The position numbers and the translations under genes were made by a program. This document shows positions 37,939 through 51,600 of a stretch of DNA of 64,000 nucleotides, piece by piece. Every line of letters begins with the position of its first letter. The stretch's first letter is position 1. The DNA comes from Phoebastria nigripes. Taxonomy: Eukaryota; Chordata; Aves; Procellariiformes; Diomedeidae. A model generated the notes under the pieces. It was not told where the DNA came from. It saw only the letters and a program-made list of their open reading frames with translations, and did no database searches. The stretch is from positions 3,119,389-3,183,388 of the forward strand of contig JAYKAV010002788.1 in NCBI GenBank assembly GCA_035582835.1. The letters run 5' to 3'.

Positions 37939-40900
37939 GGACTCAGGCTGCTCCAGACTTGGAACACAGGAAAGAGCTTCCAAAAAAGAAACTTCATAAA
38001 TCCAAAGACATCACTTCAGGAATTTCAGGTTTTAAGGAAATGACAACTGCCTCTATATAGTCCTAGAGCCATGAGATTGGGATAAGCATGGTGCTAACCC
38101 GTGTGCTTTCTGACTCCATATGTAACATTGACCCCATTCGACCTCAAGATTTCTGGCTGGAGATGGGGGGTCAGAAAATGGAATTTACATCTTTGTAACA
38201 GACTGACCATGACAAGATGACAGTGCGAAGGAGAGCATACATCTCTCACTGAGATGAACTATCTCATTAGCCTGCAGTCGGAGGCTGAGCTGAGCTGGTT
38301 GGTTTTGCTGACCGCAGACATACAAACTGCTCTGAGCACTGTCAGTAGCTGCTGTCCTCAATCCTTCACCAACGTAAGACTAATGGATCACCATGGTACA
38401 TTCACATCTAGAAAAAGAAAAGGAGAGGCCTGACATGTACTTCTGGAAGGCAAAGAAAGTGAATGAAATGTGACAATACCTGCTACACCTGGTGAGGAAC
38501 CACCTGACTTCACACAGGCTTTTATAATGTGTCAGTGATTGCCCCTGCACTGCTGGACAACATCCATCCCACAGCTGGATCTCTTTGGATTTCTGCCCCC
38601 CCCTTTTTTTTTCCCTAAAAGCCAACACTGGTATTAGAACAAATCTAAGAAATGCTTTCTGGGACATATGGGTAATGATTGACCTACTCCTACTATTTGT
38701 CCAACCACCCCTTCACAAGGAGCTCACTCTATAAGAGGCCTACAACTGAGTTGTAGAGAGAGTCCTATCCATCCTTACAGATCGGGGGGATTTCTGGGGT
38801 GGGGGTGAATCTCAGTAACTTTCCCTCGCTGTCTGCCAACTTTTCCAAGGAAACGACTGTACTGCCAGTGCACCTCACATCCAACAAAGTCAAACCAGGG
38901 TCAGAACAGAAGAACGCGGACACATGCAAGTGGTGCAACATCAGGAGGTAGAGAGCAGCAGAAAATGCTCTAGGGAGCCTGTTCTGGAGAAATGTAATTA
39001 GATCAGTGAAGTCATAGGCAGTTTGTGAGTTTACCAGTAGCAAGTGTTAGGGGAAAACCAGAGCAGGAAGGATCTTGACAGAAAGAGAACCAACCCAGCT
39101 GTGAGATGAGGCCAAGCAGCACAAACTGACCACCTGATGGAACAGAAGGAGAAAGAGACCAAAGAGAAGAATAACAAGAGCTTTATTTTTGCAGTCACAA
39201 TTGTGGTTGCAAATGGTTAGGCCAGCACAGTGCTTTGAATCACAAGCATAATATTGTGTACCAAGTGTTCTCCGATCATAACATTTGGAGATGAAAAAGG
39301 GTTCATTTTAATGCTGCCCTTTAATACCTGCAAGAAAATGCTACACTTTTACAAAGTAAAAAATGCATCCTGACAGAATAAAAGATGGAATAAACCAAGA
39401 CAGGCAGCATATAGGTGAAGTCATTTTGTTGTAAAACACTGGCTGCCTGGAAAACTGTGCAACTGTATTTTTGAAATATAAATTCAAAGTCACTTTGAAG
39501 TAAGAAAATCGGAATTTCCAGTTCACTGTTTTAGAGCCCTCAGAATCCTCTAATCCTAGCCAAGATACAAATTGGGAGCTCTTTCCTGCTGTGTTACAGA
39601 AAATCAATAAATGCAGTTTTGGACCATTCACTATTACTATAAGAAGTCCAAGTAGAAAGTAAAACCGAACAAAACAAAGAAACCCACCAACGTTAGCATG
39701 CAACACCTCAGAGCTAGGCAAAGACCTTCCTCCTGCAACTGAAATTAAACAATCTCTCTCCTTTATTGGTGATCCTCATACTAAAAAGGAATTGTCTCAG
39801 TTTATCAGTGTGTAAGGATGCTGGGGAGGTTTTTACCTACACTCTACACTTCTCAGTTATTAAATTCTTCTGCATCCTAATATTGGCTGAAGGAGATCTA
39901 AGTAGTATAAAATTCAAATTTATTTCTTTGTAATTATACAGTCCATAAAACCCATTGCTTTCAGGCACACTTTTACACATGCACAAGTGAAGTGCCATCA
40001 CTTCACCTTCCTTATAGTTCTTTTTCCTTAGTTACAGTTGTGGTATCGCTGGCCAAGCTACAAAAACTGAATTTTCACTAAATTCTAAGACAATTCTCAT
40101 TTCTTCTGAAAAANAGCTCTATAGCTCTGTAGTTTTAGTCCAGTTATAATAATTACTATGCAAATCCCTCAACTCCGCATGGTTACCCAGCCTTAGAACT
40201 CATTACAGATTCATTAGAAACACAGTTGCACCATCTTCTCGTTCAGATACTTTGAAATTTAATGATTACCATGAACTAGGGGATAATGCTGCAATATGAA
40301 CATTATATTCATCCTGCTAGTGCACAGGATTCTTCCATGCTTAATTTGTTATTAATCATACTTCAGATTATAGTCACTGTTGTGGTTTTTTTAAAAATAC
40401 TGAAAAAATTCCTTATTTGAAAAAACAGCCTGCATCATCTTCCAAATAATTCCCACTCTGCTCACACATTTTAACCAAAAACATTAAGAGAGACACGTAA
40501 AAATGAATTACTCTTCACAGACACTGGAGTGTCAGACAACTATTTTTATATTTTTTTTTAATGGGACATGGAAAAGTTCAGAAGACAATAAGGCAACCGA
40601 GGGTTAGGGCGAGAGGGCAGACAGCTTTAAAGAGGGCAACATCAGCAACTGCGGTAGTTACTTCTCTCAGGGGCACAGATGCTGAGGAGAGGGAAGCAAC
40701 CAGGATGCAGGACTGACAGGATGAAATGCAATACTAGAACATCATGCCTTGATTTATGGAGGTAAGAATTATGTACTAGCCTAAACAAACAGGAAGTACC
40801 TCCAACATATTTAAGCACAAAAGTAAGCTGCAGAGACATCTTAAAAGTACAAAAAGTTATAATTCGGGTGCTTTGATGCTGTTTAAACCTGAAGAAGTTC

Positions 40901-41238
40901 CAAGATTCATTATTTTTTAGGTTATTACCGACTATTAACGTATTGCATGCAGCAATAATTACATCTCAGAGGTAAATAAGGAGTGGGAGATTCAAACAAA
41001 CGTTCATAGTAAAATTGGTGACTTGATACAGTCTTTAAAAATGGAGGGGTTTTTAATTAGGCAAAATTGACAGTGATGAACAACAAAGATGAAAAACAGA
41101 TTCCTGCTGTGGACATGAATTCTGCTTAACTAATCAATGTAATCAAATGCATCAAAAGTCTTCACACTGGAGCTGGACACAGCAATTTCCCAGGAGAGGA
41201 GCAGGAAATTTCCCCTTAACATAAGGGAAACACCAAAA
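37939..41238. other. Unique sequence, no gene recognised
   Basis: No supported gene or transposon. An N lies at 40,114 next to an A run. The 126-codon minus frame at 39,341-39,721 has no features I recognise. Confidence 0.45.
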
Positions 41239-41311
41239 GGTGTTTTTTTTGTTTGTTTGTTTTTGGTTTTTGTTTTGTTTTTTTTTTNAAAAAAAAAAAA
41301 AAAAAAAAAAA
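41239..41311. repeat. G/T-only island, N, then A23
   Basis: Forty-nine bases of only G and T (41,239-41,287, ending T7) meet a single N at 41,288 and then A23 (41,289-41,311). An abrupt T-to-A switch across an N looks like a hairpin centre or a join made during assembly. Confidence 0.9.
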
Positions 41312-43065
41312 GTGTGCTACTATTCTTTACTTCACTGTCACCAGGGCAGGCAAACAGGATGATGGGCTTCACCTACCACATCGCTTGAACTCCCACAACA
41401 GCTTCATCTGTTACGATCCCTTTTGTCGTTCTAGATAAATGAAGCAGATATCACAAAAGGTACTGAAAACCATTATCACAGCAAACTGGAGAAGAATAAA
41501 AGCAACCACGGCAAGTTCACTGCAGAATGCTGACAGCAACCCAAGCTTGGAGATTATATAATGAACTTCTGCAAAACTTCACAGCAAGGCTGTTTTTCAG
41601 GCAATACAAATATGCTGAAAACTGGGGAAAAAGGAAGAGGGAGGAAAGCAGGATGATTCATTCAGCACTTTTTGTGTGAAGTAAGTGGCCTGTACTTGTT
41701 CACTGAAGGATAACTCAAAACACACCTATGCCAAGCTGTGCAACGAGGGAGTGAAAGCAAAAAAACCCTACCACTGCTGTCTAAGAGTGACAGAATTAAG
41801 GATGAAAATAAAGCAACCAAAAAGAAAAACTAGATATACATACATACAAATAGATACTCTTTTTTTTTCTTTTGTGGAAAAAAAGAGGGAGGGTCTGCAA
41901 AACTTGCTTGGTGCATGATCAATACATTCATATCCATACATGCTGCAGCAATAAGCATCCCAAAAGTAGTTCTCTCAGTAACTTAGCGAAGCATGTTTTT
42001 GCATTAACAACTCAATTCTAATCTCCTCCTCCTCTAATTTCCCCAAAGAGATTCAATAAAGCAACTTCATCTGAAATATACCACCTAGAACAACGAATAA
42101 AAAGGGTACACTAAAAACAAACTAAAATTGCAGTGCAGGGGCTGATCTGACCATTAACTGTAAAGCATGAGAAGATAATTGACACATCGATTTTGAAGTG
42201 ATAGCAAAGCAGTCACCAGCGTATTAGAAGTCACTTGATTGCCCAACTACTGTAACAGTAAAAGACCTATCAGATGTGAAAAAAAACATTTCATTGAGAC
42301 CTCCCTGACATTGTTTCTCTTCAGGAGTGATTGATCTGAAGACGCTTCCCTAAGCCACATATTGAGTAGTTAAAACTAGCGGCACAAGCCTTCAAGTTAT
42401 AGTTGGGGGAAAAAAAGCGTGGGGAAAAAATTCAAGTATGAATCCCTCTTCCATAAAATCTAACGTTAGACTTCAATGTTTAACAGGAAGCTTGATCTGT
42501 TTAGAAACAGCCTCCTAAAGATCATGACAGCTACTCTTTTAAGAGATCATTTTGCAAGTCCTGATTTTCAATTTCTTATGGAATTAACTGACTGCAATTG
42601 ATCATTTACCTTCTGAAGTCACCATCCTTCACTTATAATGGTATTGATATTTCCACCACACCACTCTTCAATATCACGGACTAGAATTCAGCAAGGGAAT
42701 AAGCAGTAGGGATCAGCAAACTACAAGAGAGCCATAAGATCCATTTTGCCACAAATCTCATTTAAGTTATCAAAAATAAAAGAATTACACCGTTTGCCTC
42801 TTCTGGAACACTACAAAATCATTATGTGACAATTCAAANGGTACAATAATAAAAGAGGAAGGAAAAAAAAAATAATTAGATGCTGATTTTTGATACAATG
42901 CTAACAACCTTTTCAGACTTGGAAAGCTTCTGAAATATCAGTTGTCATCATCCTGAAGAGTGACGTTGTAATTATCCCAAATCCCAAAAGTCCCCATTTC
43001 TGAATTATAAGAACCACCTGCTTGCCCAGAGGAACAAATGAGAAAGCAAGGAGAGAAGGGACTGG
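41312..43065. other. Unique sequence, no gene recognised
   Basis: Nothing supported. An N is at 42,839. Confidence 0.45.
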
Positions 43066-43100
43066 TACTGGAAGGGACCCTCAAAGTCATTCCAACCAAC
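43066..43100 (-). repeat. Possible CR1 3'-end scrap
   Basis: GGAAGGGACCCTCAAAGTCA followed by TTCCAACC resembles the reverse complement of the CR1 3' end, where GGTTGGACTAGATGA is followed by a short AAAGGTCCCTTCC stretch. Only about 35 bases match, with no hairpin or terminal repeat beside it, so this could be chance. Confidence 0.35.
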
Positions 43101-44587
43101 AGAGTGTTCAAAAAAGTTATTCAAAGGAACAGGAGTGAAATGTAGCAATTAAAGGAATGAAAACCAAGGTTAAGATTTTACACAGGGTGCCTTATTCTCA
43201 TTTTAAGTGACATAGGTACTAGGGAGTCTAACCTCCACTAACATCCAAAGAGATACTCAGAAGTGCCAAAATTGTTCAGCGTATATGACTTCAGCTTCCA
43301 AATCATACTGGACCTTTTGAAAGCCATGACCTCTTTGCTCAGTCACTAAGACATGCTTTTGTAAGACATGCCTAACCAGAACAAAACTCTCTTCAGGATA
43401 GGAGATGTGGTTGTGGTTAAGACAAACTTCCACCTCTCCCCGTTTCTCTCTCTACCTCCACCACTATAGCTAAGTATTTTTGCCATGTAGTTTAACTGGT
43501 TTTATTGAGAATATGGTAACTTTAATTCCCAAGAGAGGTAAAGACAAGCCTTGTGCAGTATATCCTGATATCAAAGTCCTGTGTCTTATGTTAAAAGTGG
43601 CCTCCTTACAGGGGATGTTTTTCTACATTATAATTTTAATTTATTCCATAATTTCTGCAGTAATTTGTAGATAGGACGTTAGAGTAGTCACATAAGAAAT
43701 ACAATGCTATCTTAGCAAAAATGATAGACAGTGCTGACTCACAGTTGGCAAGAATGGAATAGATTCAAAGGTAATTTACCAGTCCTTTGTACTGTAAGTT
43801 TTGATGATGTTTCAGTAGAGATTAATGGGCAAAGGTTTTGCTTTAAAAACAAACTTGAAAAATATTTTGAAGAAGTCATCTAAGGGAAACTAACTTTTTG
43901 CAAATGTATTCTCTATGTTATTACTTTTTGTTTCTAGCATTTGTTTGATGTTTTAAAAACATGTAAGTGTTAAGCTGGAACTTAACTTCATAATTAAGGA
44001 CTTATGAAACCTGTAGCATTGAAACCTTGCAGAGAGCCTTCTACGCAAGTGATTTGACACAATATGCTGTTAGGTCTTTCTAACCAAGAGGAGTCGGTTC
44101 ATAGCAAAATATAAAGGACTCATTTCAAACATTTTCATCTCTACTAAAATGTAACTTACTCCACAAGCTCTCTGAGGACACAGAATATATCATCCTGGTA
44201 ATTTGTTGGTGGCCTAAACCATTCAACATGCCTCCAAGTTCACCAACTTTTGCGTTCCACCATCAGCTAAAGCCTCCTGGGTTTAGTGTCCCTGTTTTGG
44301 CAAGAGCATGATGCTCAACGTCTCTCTCAGGTATCAGTCTAGACAAAGTGTTCCACTGCTCATTAGAGAGGAAAAAGAGATCACCAGGAAATATTACTGT
44401 CTATCCACTTGGTGGGAGACAAAGAGGACTGGCAGTAAACCTAGGATCCCTTTCCTTCCCTGGCAGTCTGGATATTCTCCAAAGTTAAATCTGTCAGTCT
44501 CTATCCCTCCAGGTGATAAGAGAAATGAAATACTGCCTATACTTTAAAGGACAACCAGCTTTGCTTGAGGTTTTGAAAAAAATAATT
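43101..44587. other. Unique sequence, no gene recognised
   Basis: Nothing supported in this interval. Confidence 0.45.
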
Positions 44588-44646
44588 AAAAAAAAAAAAA
44601 CCACAAAAAAANCCAAAAACAAACAAACAAACAAACAAAAAACCAC
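44588..44646. repeat. A/C-only low-complexity island with (AAAC)n and one N
   Basis: Fifty-nine bases of only A, C and one N (44,612), with a perfect AAAC tandem from about 44,617. Same class as the other islands. Confidence 0.9.
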
Positions 44647-46970
44647 TTTGTCCTGTCTTTGGGAGAGGGCTGCAGGCTATGAACTCAAATGGAAGGAAAC
44701 ATTTCCCTGAAGGTCTGGGCTAAATACCTAAGCTCTGGAGAGACATGGGGCTGAGGACTCATCTCCCTCCTTAGCCCTTCTTACTAGCTAGCTCCAAGCA
44801 GTTGCTGCAGATCCCTGTCCAAGGGACTAATTCTCCTCAAGCACTGTGTAGGATGCCCATACGTATGACAGTGTGCTGTACCACACACTGGATGTTCTAG
44901 CATCTAGAAGCCAGCAATCTGCCCTGCAGCATCCAGTTCTTTCAGATCAAATCCTCAAATAACTTATTAAAGACCAGTAGGAAAAGCACATTAGGTTGTC
45001 TGTGAGAGACATTAAGAGGGCATTTGCCTGGCACACACTAAGGGGAAAGTCAGACTAAACGATGTAACAGTCTCTCCTGGCCTCAGCCCTGTATAAAAGG
45101 ATCTTTATCTCAGAGGGCTGAGAGACTAATTAATTAGTGCTTTAAAAAACCCTTCAGAAACTTGGAAGAACGATGCTACTCTGCTTGCAAAGCATTCATT
45201 CTTCTTTGGTTAATTTAATTCAGACTCCTTTCCCACTGATACATACACATATATCAGTTTATGCCCCAGTAAGATACACTGAATAAAGCACGGAAGTAGA
45301 AGACACTTTGCAGTTCAAGGCTGATGATTGCATATATTGCTTCAACAAATTGTTTTTATATTCTGTATATGCTAGCCTGACTGAAAAGCTAAGGAATAAA
45401 TTAAAACTTTAGACTGTAATGAGGCAAGCGGTTTTGCCCTTTGTTTCTCTCTGTTGTCCTCAACACGCCAGAAGGTTGGGAAAGATACATGCCTACTCAT
45501 CTGTGGCAGATTATGATCGCCTACAACAAAAAGAGAACTAGGTACAGCTGAAAGGCTTAATTTCCTTTCACATTATCAGGAGATCCAGGCTTGCTCCAAA
45601 TTAGGGGAAAATAAAACATTAGCAGCATCCTACCATGCCTCCTGCTCAAAACCAGGATCTGCCTCCAACTAGGTACTCGGAGGAGAGTACTAAACACTGA
45701 AGAATAACTATCCCAGATACTGGGATGCTAACCTACACGCTGGGAACAAACTATCCCAAAGCATTGCTAACAAGGACCATGGCTTGCCAGTCTGGAGACC
45801 AGTCAGACACTCTCCACCAACGCTTATGTGCTGAAGTGAACGGTACAAGAACAATTTATCCTGCCAGTCACCCAAGACCACAGGCCTTGCACAGGAATGC
45901 AGGGACCAAAGATACAAATCCCACTGCCTCAAATACACCACTGGAGAGCAAGCAAAACTACCATGTTGTTCTCTGGGACAGTTTTAATATTGAATCATAA
46001 CTAGAACAAAGCCTGGCTTTAAATCAGTCTTAATCCGCACTTCTACTTCTTAGCTAATCTTCAAAATCTTCAAAAGACATGATTCTCTTTGGATAGCAAT
46101 CATTAAAACAGGTTCATCCGCAACCAAATCATGCTGTAGTCAGAATATATACTGTATGTTCTGAGAGCACACAACATAAACACTATTTAAACAGTTATAA
46201 GCTACCAGAGTTGTATCTTTATATTTATTATCTTCATATTTATTTTATTAGAAAATAGTAAGCTAAGTTTCTATAGTGATTTTAATATATTTATACCAAG
46301 CTCGGCTTAAATGAAGGTGAGTCTTTTTTAAAAGGCACAAAAAGCAAACTGCAAAATAGTATTAATTCACTAAATGAATTACTTTCAATGACTTGTGTAC
46401 ATATGAAGGAAGCTAGGTTTATCCAAAATTATATTTTAAACTGATCAAAAGGAAACATTGCCTCAAATTAGGGAGTGGACACAACCACTTCTGGGTCCCA
46501 AATTCTTCCAAGATTACAGCCCTGGCAGACCTCTATGTCCAAACACAGCTTTTATTTGCACATAGGAAGAGGGAATACAAGTTTCATACTAGTTTAACAC
46601 AGTCAGTTCCTCAGTGTTCAGTAAACCAGCCACTAAACTGAATCAGTCAAACTGAAACAGAAAATTATCTCGCAGCTCCTGCAGGAGAGGGAAGAAAGAT
46701 AAGGTGCTGTCAAAAGTTCAAACAAACTGGGATCCCAGGTGCTTGGAGTCCAAACTCCCCTTCAGATCAGCAGATGCACTTTCCTGTTAAAATTTTAGCT
46801 GGACATAGTTCTGTTCTGTGCACCAGCAGCTAAATATGAAAAATGTATTTAACACATCATAGCAAGCTTAGTTCTTCACTGCTTCGTAATAATATCAAAC
46901 CCATTTTCAGACCATTTGTTTTCACCTTTGGTTCTAAATCTATCCTGATTTATTTGTTGGGGGTCTGTAG
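44647..46970. other. AT-rich unique sequence, no gene recognised
   Basis: Nothing supported. A palindromic TAATTAATTA occurs near 45,128-45,137. Confidence 0.45.
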
Positions 46971-47050
46971 CTGGCGGCTGGGATGGGCGGCCTGACACGG
47001 TGCTGCGCCACACGGGGCACCGGCCTGGAGCATGCCGCCAGGACAGGCTG
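46971..47050. other. Small GC-rich, CpG-containing patch
   Basis: Seven CpGs lie between 46,975 and 47,037 in an otherwise CpG-poor region. It is too short for a classical CpG island. It could be part of a regulatory element, an exon, or a decayed GC-rich repeat. No coding frame recognised. Confidence 0.35.
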
Positions 47051-47783
47051 CACTTCCCCGGCCTCTTCTCCCTCCCCATCACCCTTCTATCTTCTCATAC
47101 GTTCTGCTACACAGAGGATACGAATCACAGCTGCAATTCCCTCAACGCACCTCAAAATAATGAGGGTTTACTGCAGGAGCACTCCTCCTTTATCCTTCCC
47201 AAGGCCTCATATCCTGATTGCAACCCCCCACCCTTTCCAGTGTGAGGATTTATTTATTTTTAATCACAAGCAAATAAGGCACACCTACAGACCACCCGTT
47301 CTTCTAGCTGCCACTTCCCCCGGGACATCTCCACTGCCAATATAACCAATTTGGTGTTAATAAACTATAATGAGTCAGCAGAAATCACTCCTATCCCAAC
47401 CATTCCCCCCAAGGGTGCCAGCAGATGTTCAAAGGAGAGATCGGCAGCAGGGCACTGCCAATCACCTCAGCGTTATTTTAACCTCACTTGTCTGTTCAGC
47501 TTTTAACTGTCTACGTTATAAAGAGGGGGTAAAAGAAACAAATCTTTTCTGGTAATATAGTTCACTCCCGCAGAGATAAAAATCTACATGATCCCATTCA
47601 CACTTGCATGGAAAAACATACATAATATCGCTTTATCACCTGAAATGATACAAAGCCATTGTCATCTGAATCAATTGGTCTCGTTTGCTACACAATATTG
47701 CACAATAAAGCTCAAGGGGTTTTGTCCGCATTTGCAGGTGCATCAATTCCCAGAGCAGAGAGCTGAAAGTCCCCCTCCGCAGA
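47051..47783. other. Unique sequence, no gene recognised
   Basis: Nothing supported between the GC-rich patch and the LINE relic. Confidence 0.4.
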
Positions 47784-48110
47784 GCTCTGGCACAGGCACA
47801 TATGAAATATTGCATTCAGCTCTGGACACCTCATTACCAGAAAGATAACACATTAGAGGGAGTTATTAGAGAAGCAACAAAAATGATAAGCGGAGACCAA
47901 AGAGATTGATTCCATCAAGACATTAAAAGTTAACTGCATAAAGGTTGGCTAAGGAACAACTTTCCAGGGGACACAGCAACAGCCTGTAAATATTTGAAGG
48001 AGACATATGCCAATAAGGAAAATGAATTATTTAGGATGGCAAAAACTAGATACAATTAGGAATAACAAGATGAAGTTAAGAAAGGTCTGACTCTCAAGAA
48101 AAAAAGCGTA
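47784..48110 (+). mobile_element. Ancient CR1/L3-type LINE relic (RT C-terminal region)
   Basis: One plus frame from 47,784 reads ALAQAHMKYCIQLWTPHY and then, after a gap, REATKMISG, ending at a TGA at 47,907. The same motifs in the younger CR1 at 53.6 kb are [18 protein letters not shown] and RRATKM. Further on, ACKYLKETY...ELF fits the later CR1/L3 C-terminal region in a disrupted frame. Stops and indels show it is long dead. It may be CR1, L3 or a close relative. Confidence 0.65.
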
Positions 48111-48499
48111 ACAGAAGGCAGGCTTTGAGAAGTCTATCGCCTGGGTGACTTAATAGGTCTTTTGTATCTTTACCTCCTGTAACTCCATGATAATAATGAT
48201 GGAGTGAAAGAAAGGACTCAAAGTATGAAATCCAATTAATTCTTTGCCAGTAGGCAAACCATCTTTATCAGATATTTTGGCTTAGCAATAAGCTTAAGCT
48301 TGGCATGATAGATCCTACCTGTCAGTTATTCAGATGTAGCTTTTTGTAAAGTCTTCGGGGAAGCCAAGAGTATTTTTATACTTTCATTAAAACAGAGACT
48401 ACATCCATCAAAGGAGGAAGTTATATTAAAAAGATCTGTGGCATTTTCAGACTAATCTGTGCATCTGACCGGTGCCATATTTAGCATTATCTAATCTGT
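48111..48499. other. Sequence between two old repeat relics
   Basis: No gene recognised. It could be the decayed 3' part of the LINE relic, or unique sequence. Confidence 0.35.
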
Positions 48500-48606
48500 T
48501 CTGTACATCTAACAGACTGCAAACCCTTTGGGGCAGAAATCCCATCCTCCTCTTTCTTTATATTACACAGTGCTGAGTATGTTGACAGCGCTCAACAAAT
48601 AATAGC
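48500..48606 (+). repeat. L2/MIR-like 3' tail
   Basis: The pattern CAAACCCTTTGGGGCAG, then ACACAGTGCTGAG, then AGCGCTCAACAAATAAT matches the general layout of the ancient amniote L2/MIR 3' end (a GGGGCAG block followed by a GCTCAATAAAT tail). It is too diverged to assign to a subfamily. Confidence 0.55.
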
Positions 48607-51600
48607 CAGTTCCAAGGGAGGGAAGAAGTCTGTGCTAGCACACACTGTGCAGTGTTATTTTCAAGGGATGAACCCTTACATTAGTAACGGAGCTGGGAGG
48701 CTTCACGTACATTCCAGTAGAAGAATAACTCCTACTTCTCTCAGGAAGAAAAAGAACTTTACAAACACAGAAAATGCATCAGAACACTCAAAAAAAAAAA
48801 ATCCATCATTGGGATAGGTACGGACATTGGCAGGAAGCAGTGACAAAGAGAATACAAATTATTTAGAAAAGGAATAAATTAAATATTGAGACTAAAATTT
48901 AGCACTCATGAGGAAGGACCCTCTTTAAAGAGACGTACAGACAATTTGTATGCATCATGATACCATCTTTAAAAGCAGTCAGGCATCACTTCTCAAATAA
49001 CAACAATTCATCACTAGGGTTACATTTAAAACAACCCGTATCAGTGTGCTTCTCTATTTCCCAAGCAAATGTTTTATTCAGAGCTCACGCTATTTATTGA
49101 CATTACTTTGGCTCATGCGAAACTCTTGTAGAGGCAGGTCCCGTCTGAGGAGCCAATGAGTCTGCTCTCCATTTTAGTATCTGCCAAAGTTAATTGTTGA
49201 AAGAGCGTATAGGGACATACATAGTTATATATTGATATGTTGCCCTTTAAGGTGTTCTGAATTAAAACATAAGAATTCACAGACTATTTATAAGATCAGC
49301 GGGAGCAAGTTATTGCCAGCAGCCTGCATGGCACACCTGGATACTCCTCTGACAAACTCCTCCTTTTAATATTTAATACTTCATCTGCATATTAATATAT
49401 TACAGACTCCTCATGGTTATGAACTCCAGCTTGGAATTACGTACCACTAACAACTCTACTCTCTATCATTTTGAACGTTTGTTTTTGGGCAGAGATGCTG
49501 CCTGTGCTGCTGTTAGATGAACTTTCTTCTGAGAAGCAATGCCAGTGCCAAATGAAATACTGATGACCAAGGAAGGGACAGGTTTTACAGAGATGCTTTG
49601 TTTTTTAAATGATCCTAGTTAAGTGTATGAAGCATCTGTTGTGTACTGCTCCCTGTACGCAAAATGGATATTCAGGAAACTAATTTACATTAAAGTAGTA
49701 CAGTGAGGGAGATGAACACTCCTACCTCATTTGCCACTGCCTTCAAATGCTATGTGCATTTACAGAGTTGATAACTTCAGAAAATTTGCACTGTAGGTTC
49801 TCTTTCTAAGGATAACATTAGCTAGAAGAATTTAAAACACGTATTCAGAAAATTGCACTTCTCTGGCTCAGTTTCCTAATCCTTAATACTCAAGCAAATG
49901 AATCCCAGGTTTTGATGGAAAACTTGGGACATTTTCTGTTCATAGAAATTTATTTTTCCTGTCAAATTTTCATTTAGTGTGAGAAGTACACTTTAAAAAA
50001 AAAAAAAAATTGTAAGACTTTACTGAGATGTAAAAATATATTTTTACTCACTTTTCACTAAACAATTAATGATCCAAGATAAAAAAAAAAAACTGTCTGA
50101 AAAGATATGAGAAGCAACATATAGAAAATAAGATGTAAATCTTATTTTTATAACCACTTATGTCATTAAACAGCCTAAATTCTAGTCCAAGTCAATGGGA
50201 CTTCAGCACTTGGGATAATTTACTCCACTGGACAAGCCAAGCAAAGGGAGACTCTCAAGACACATGATAGTATCCCAAGCTAGCTTGCTGCCAGCTTCAC
50301 CACCTCCAATGTCAAGTAGCACTTGCAGGCAGATACATTTTTTGGAACACCTAGAAAGTCGGGGCAAAGACAACCACACCAACAGATCTTGTAATGCTGG
50401 TGAGAAACAAGCTCTAAATAAAGGAGGACAGGAGAATTTTTGCCATCTCAAGTGATTTTAAGTATTTTTAATAGTATTTGTCCAATACTAGCTAGAAATC
50501 CCACCTACAGTGGTTATGTGGCTGCCAGAAAAATTAGAAACCCAGCTGAAGATGAACAACTTCTAAGCTTACATTCAGTTTTGTCAAACCTAATTGAACC
50601 TTTCATGTCACCCTGCAACTGACTTAGACATTTGTGGTAACAACCACTCAGAAAGCTACACAGTAGCTGATTTCCTAAATATTTTAGACTAAAAAGGAGA
50701 TTTAAAGCCACCCTTCCAACATTATTTTAAATATTTACCTACACTGCTGTTATCTTTTGGGAGGATTTCTTTTCCTAGCTTTTTTAAATACTTTTTTAGG
50801 ATGCCTTAAATACATGCCAATTGTGCTGAAACCAAAAACTTTTAGCACACTGCTACCACAGCGATGAGTAAGGGCATAACTGCAATGAACCCCATCAAAC
50901 AAATTTGAGATTGGGATTGCACTGGAAAGTCTATTCTTGCAAGATTCCCAAAGCAATTTTTTGTTTCTTTCTTTAGAAATCCATTAAAGACCCAAGGAGG
51001 AACATCAGTGTCTGAATGAGTTGATTATCAGGAGAAAGAAGGGACAAAAGAAAATGCAGGGAGGGAAGATGGGTGAGGGAAAAGAGAAGTGGCAGCAATT
51101 GAGTGTTAGATACTACATACAACTGAAAACGTTCTCCCTATGAAGGCTGATATCATTTTGTTGCTTTCAATTCATGACCTTTTAGAATTAAGCAAGGAAA
51201 CTGAACACTGCTCAGGGCTCTCTGGTTTGGAGCTCAAAGGAAAGCACTGCTCCCACCACACTGGAACTGTCTGAAAACCAACATGCAACAGCTGCATTTA
51301 ACATGAACTCAATGTTATCACGAGAGGAATCTAAATCAAAACCTACTTGTGGCAGGAGGATGCAGTGACCAGCAGCAGGGGAAAAAGAGATGCTATCTGT
51401 TCCACTGTTAGTGTATACGTGGTCTTGCAAAAAGCAGAAGACAATTCAGAGACAGAAGAAAACCAATGAGCCCCACACGGTGCCTGCAAAACCCCCGCTA
51501 ACACTACTGTTTTGACAGCCCCAGAGACCCTGTGCACACAATTTAGTCCTTCCAAGTTCTGAGCTATCACACTACCTTCAAAATTAATGTGACAAAAAGC

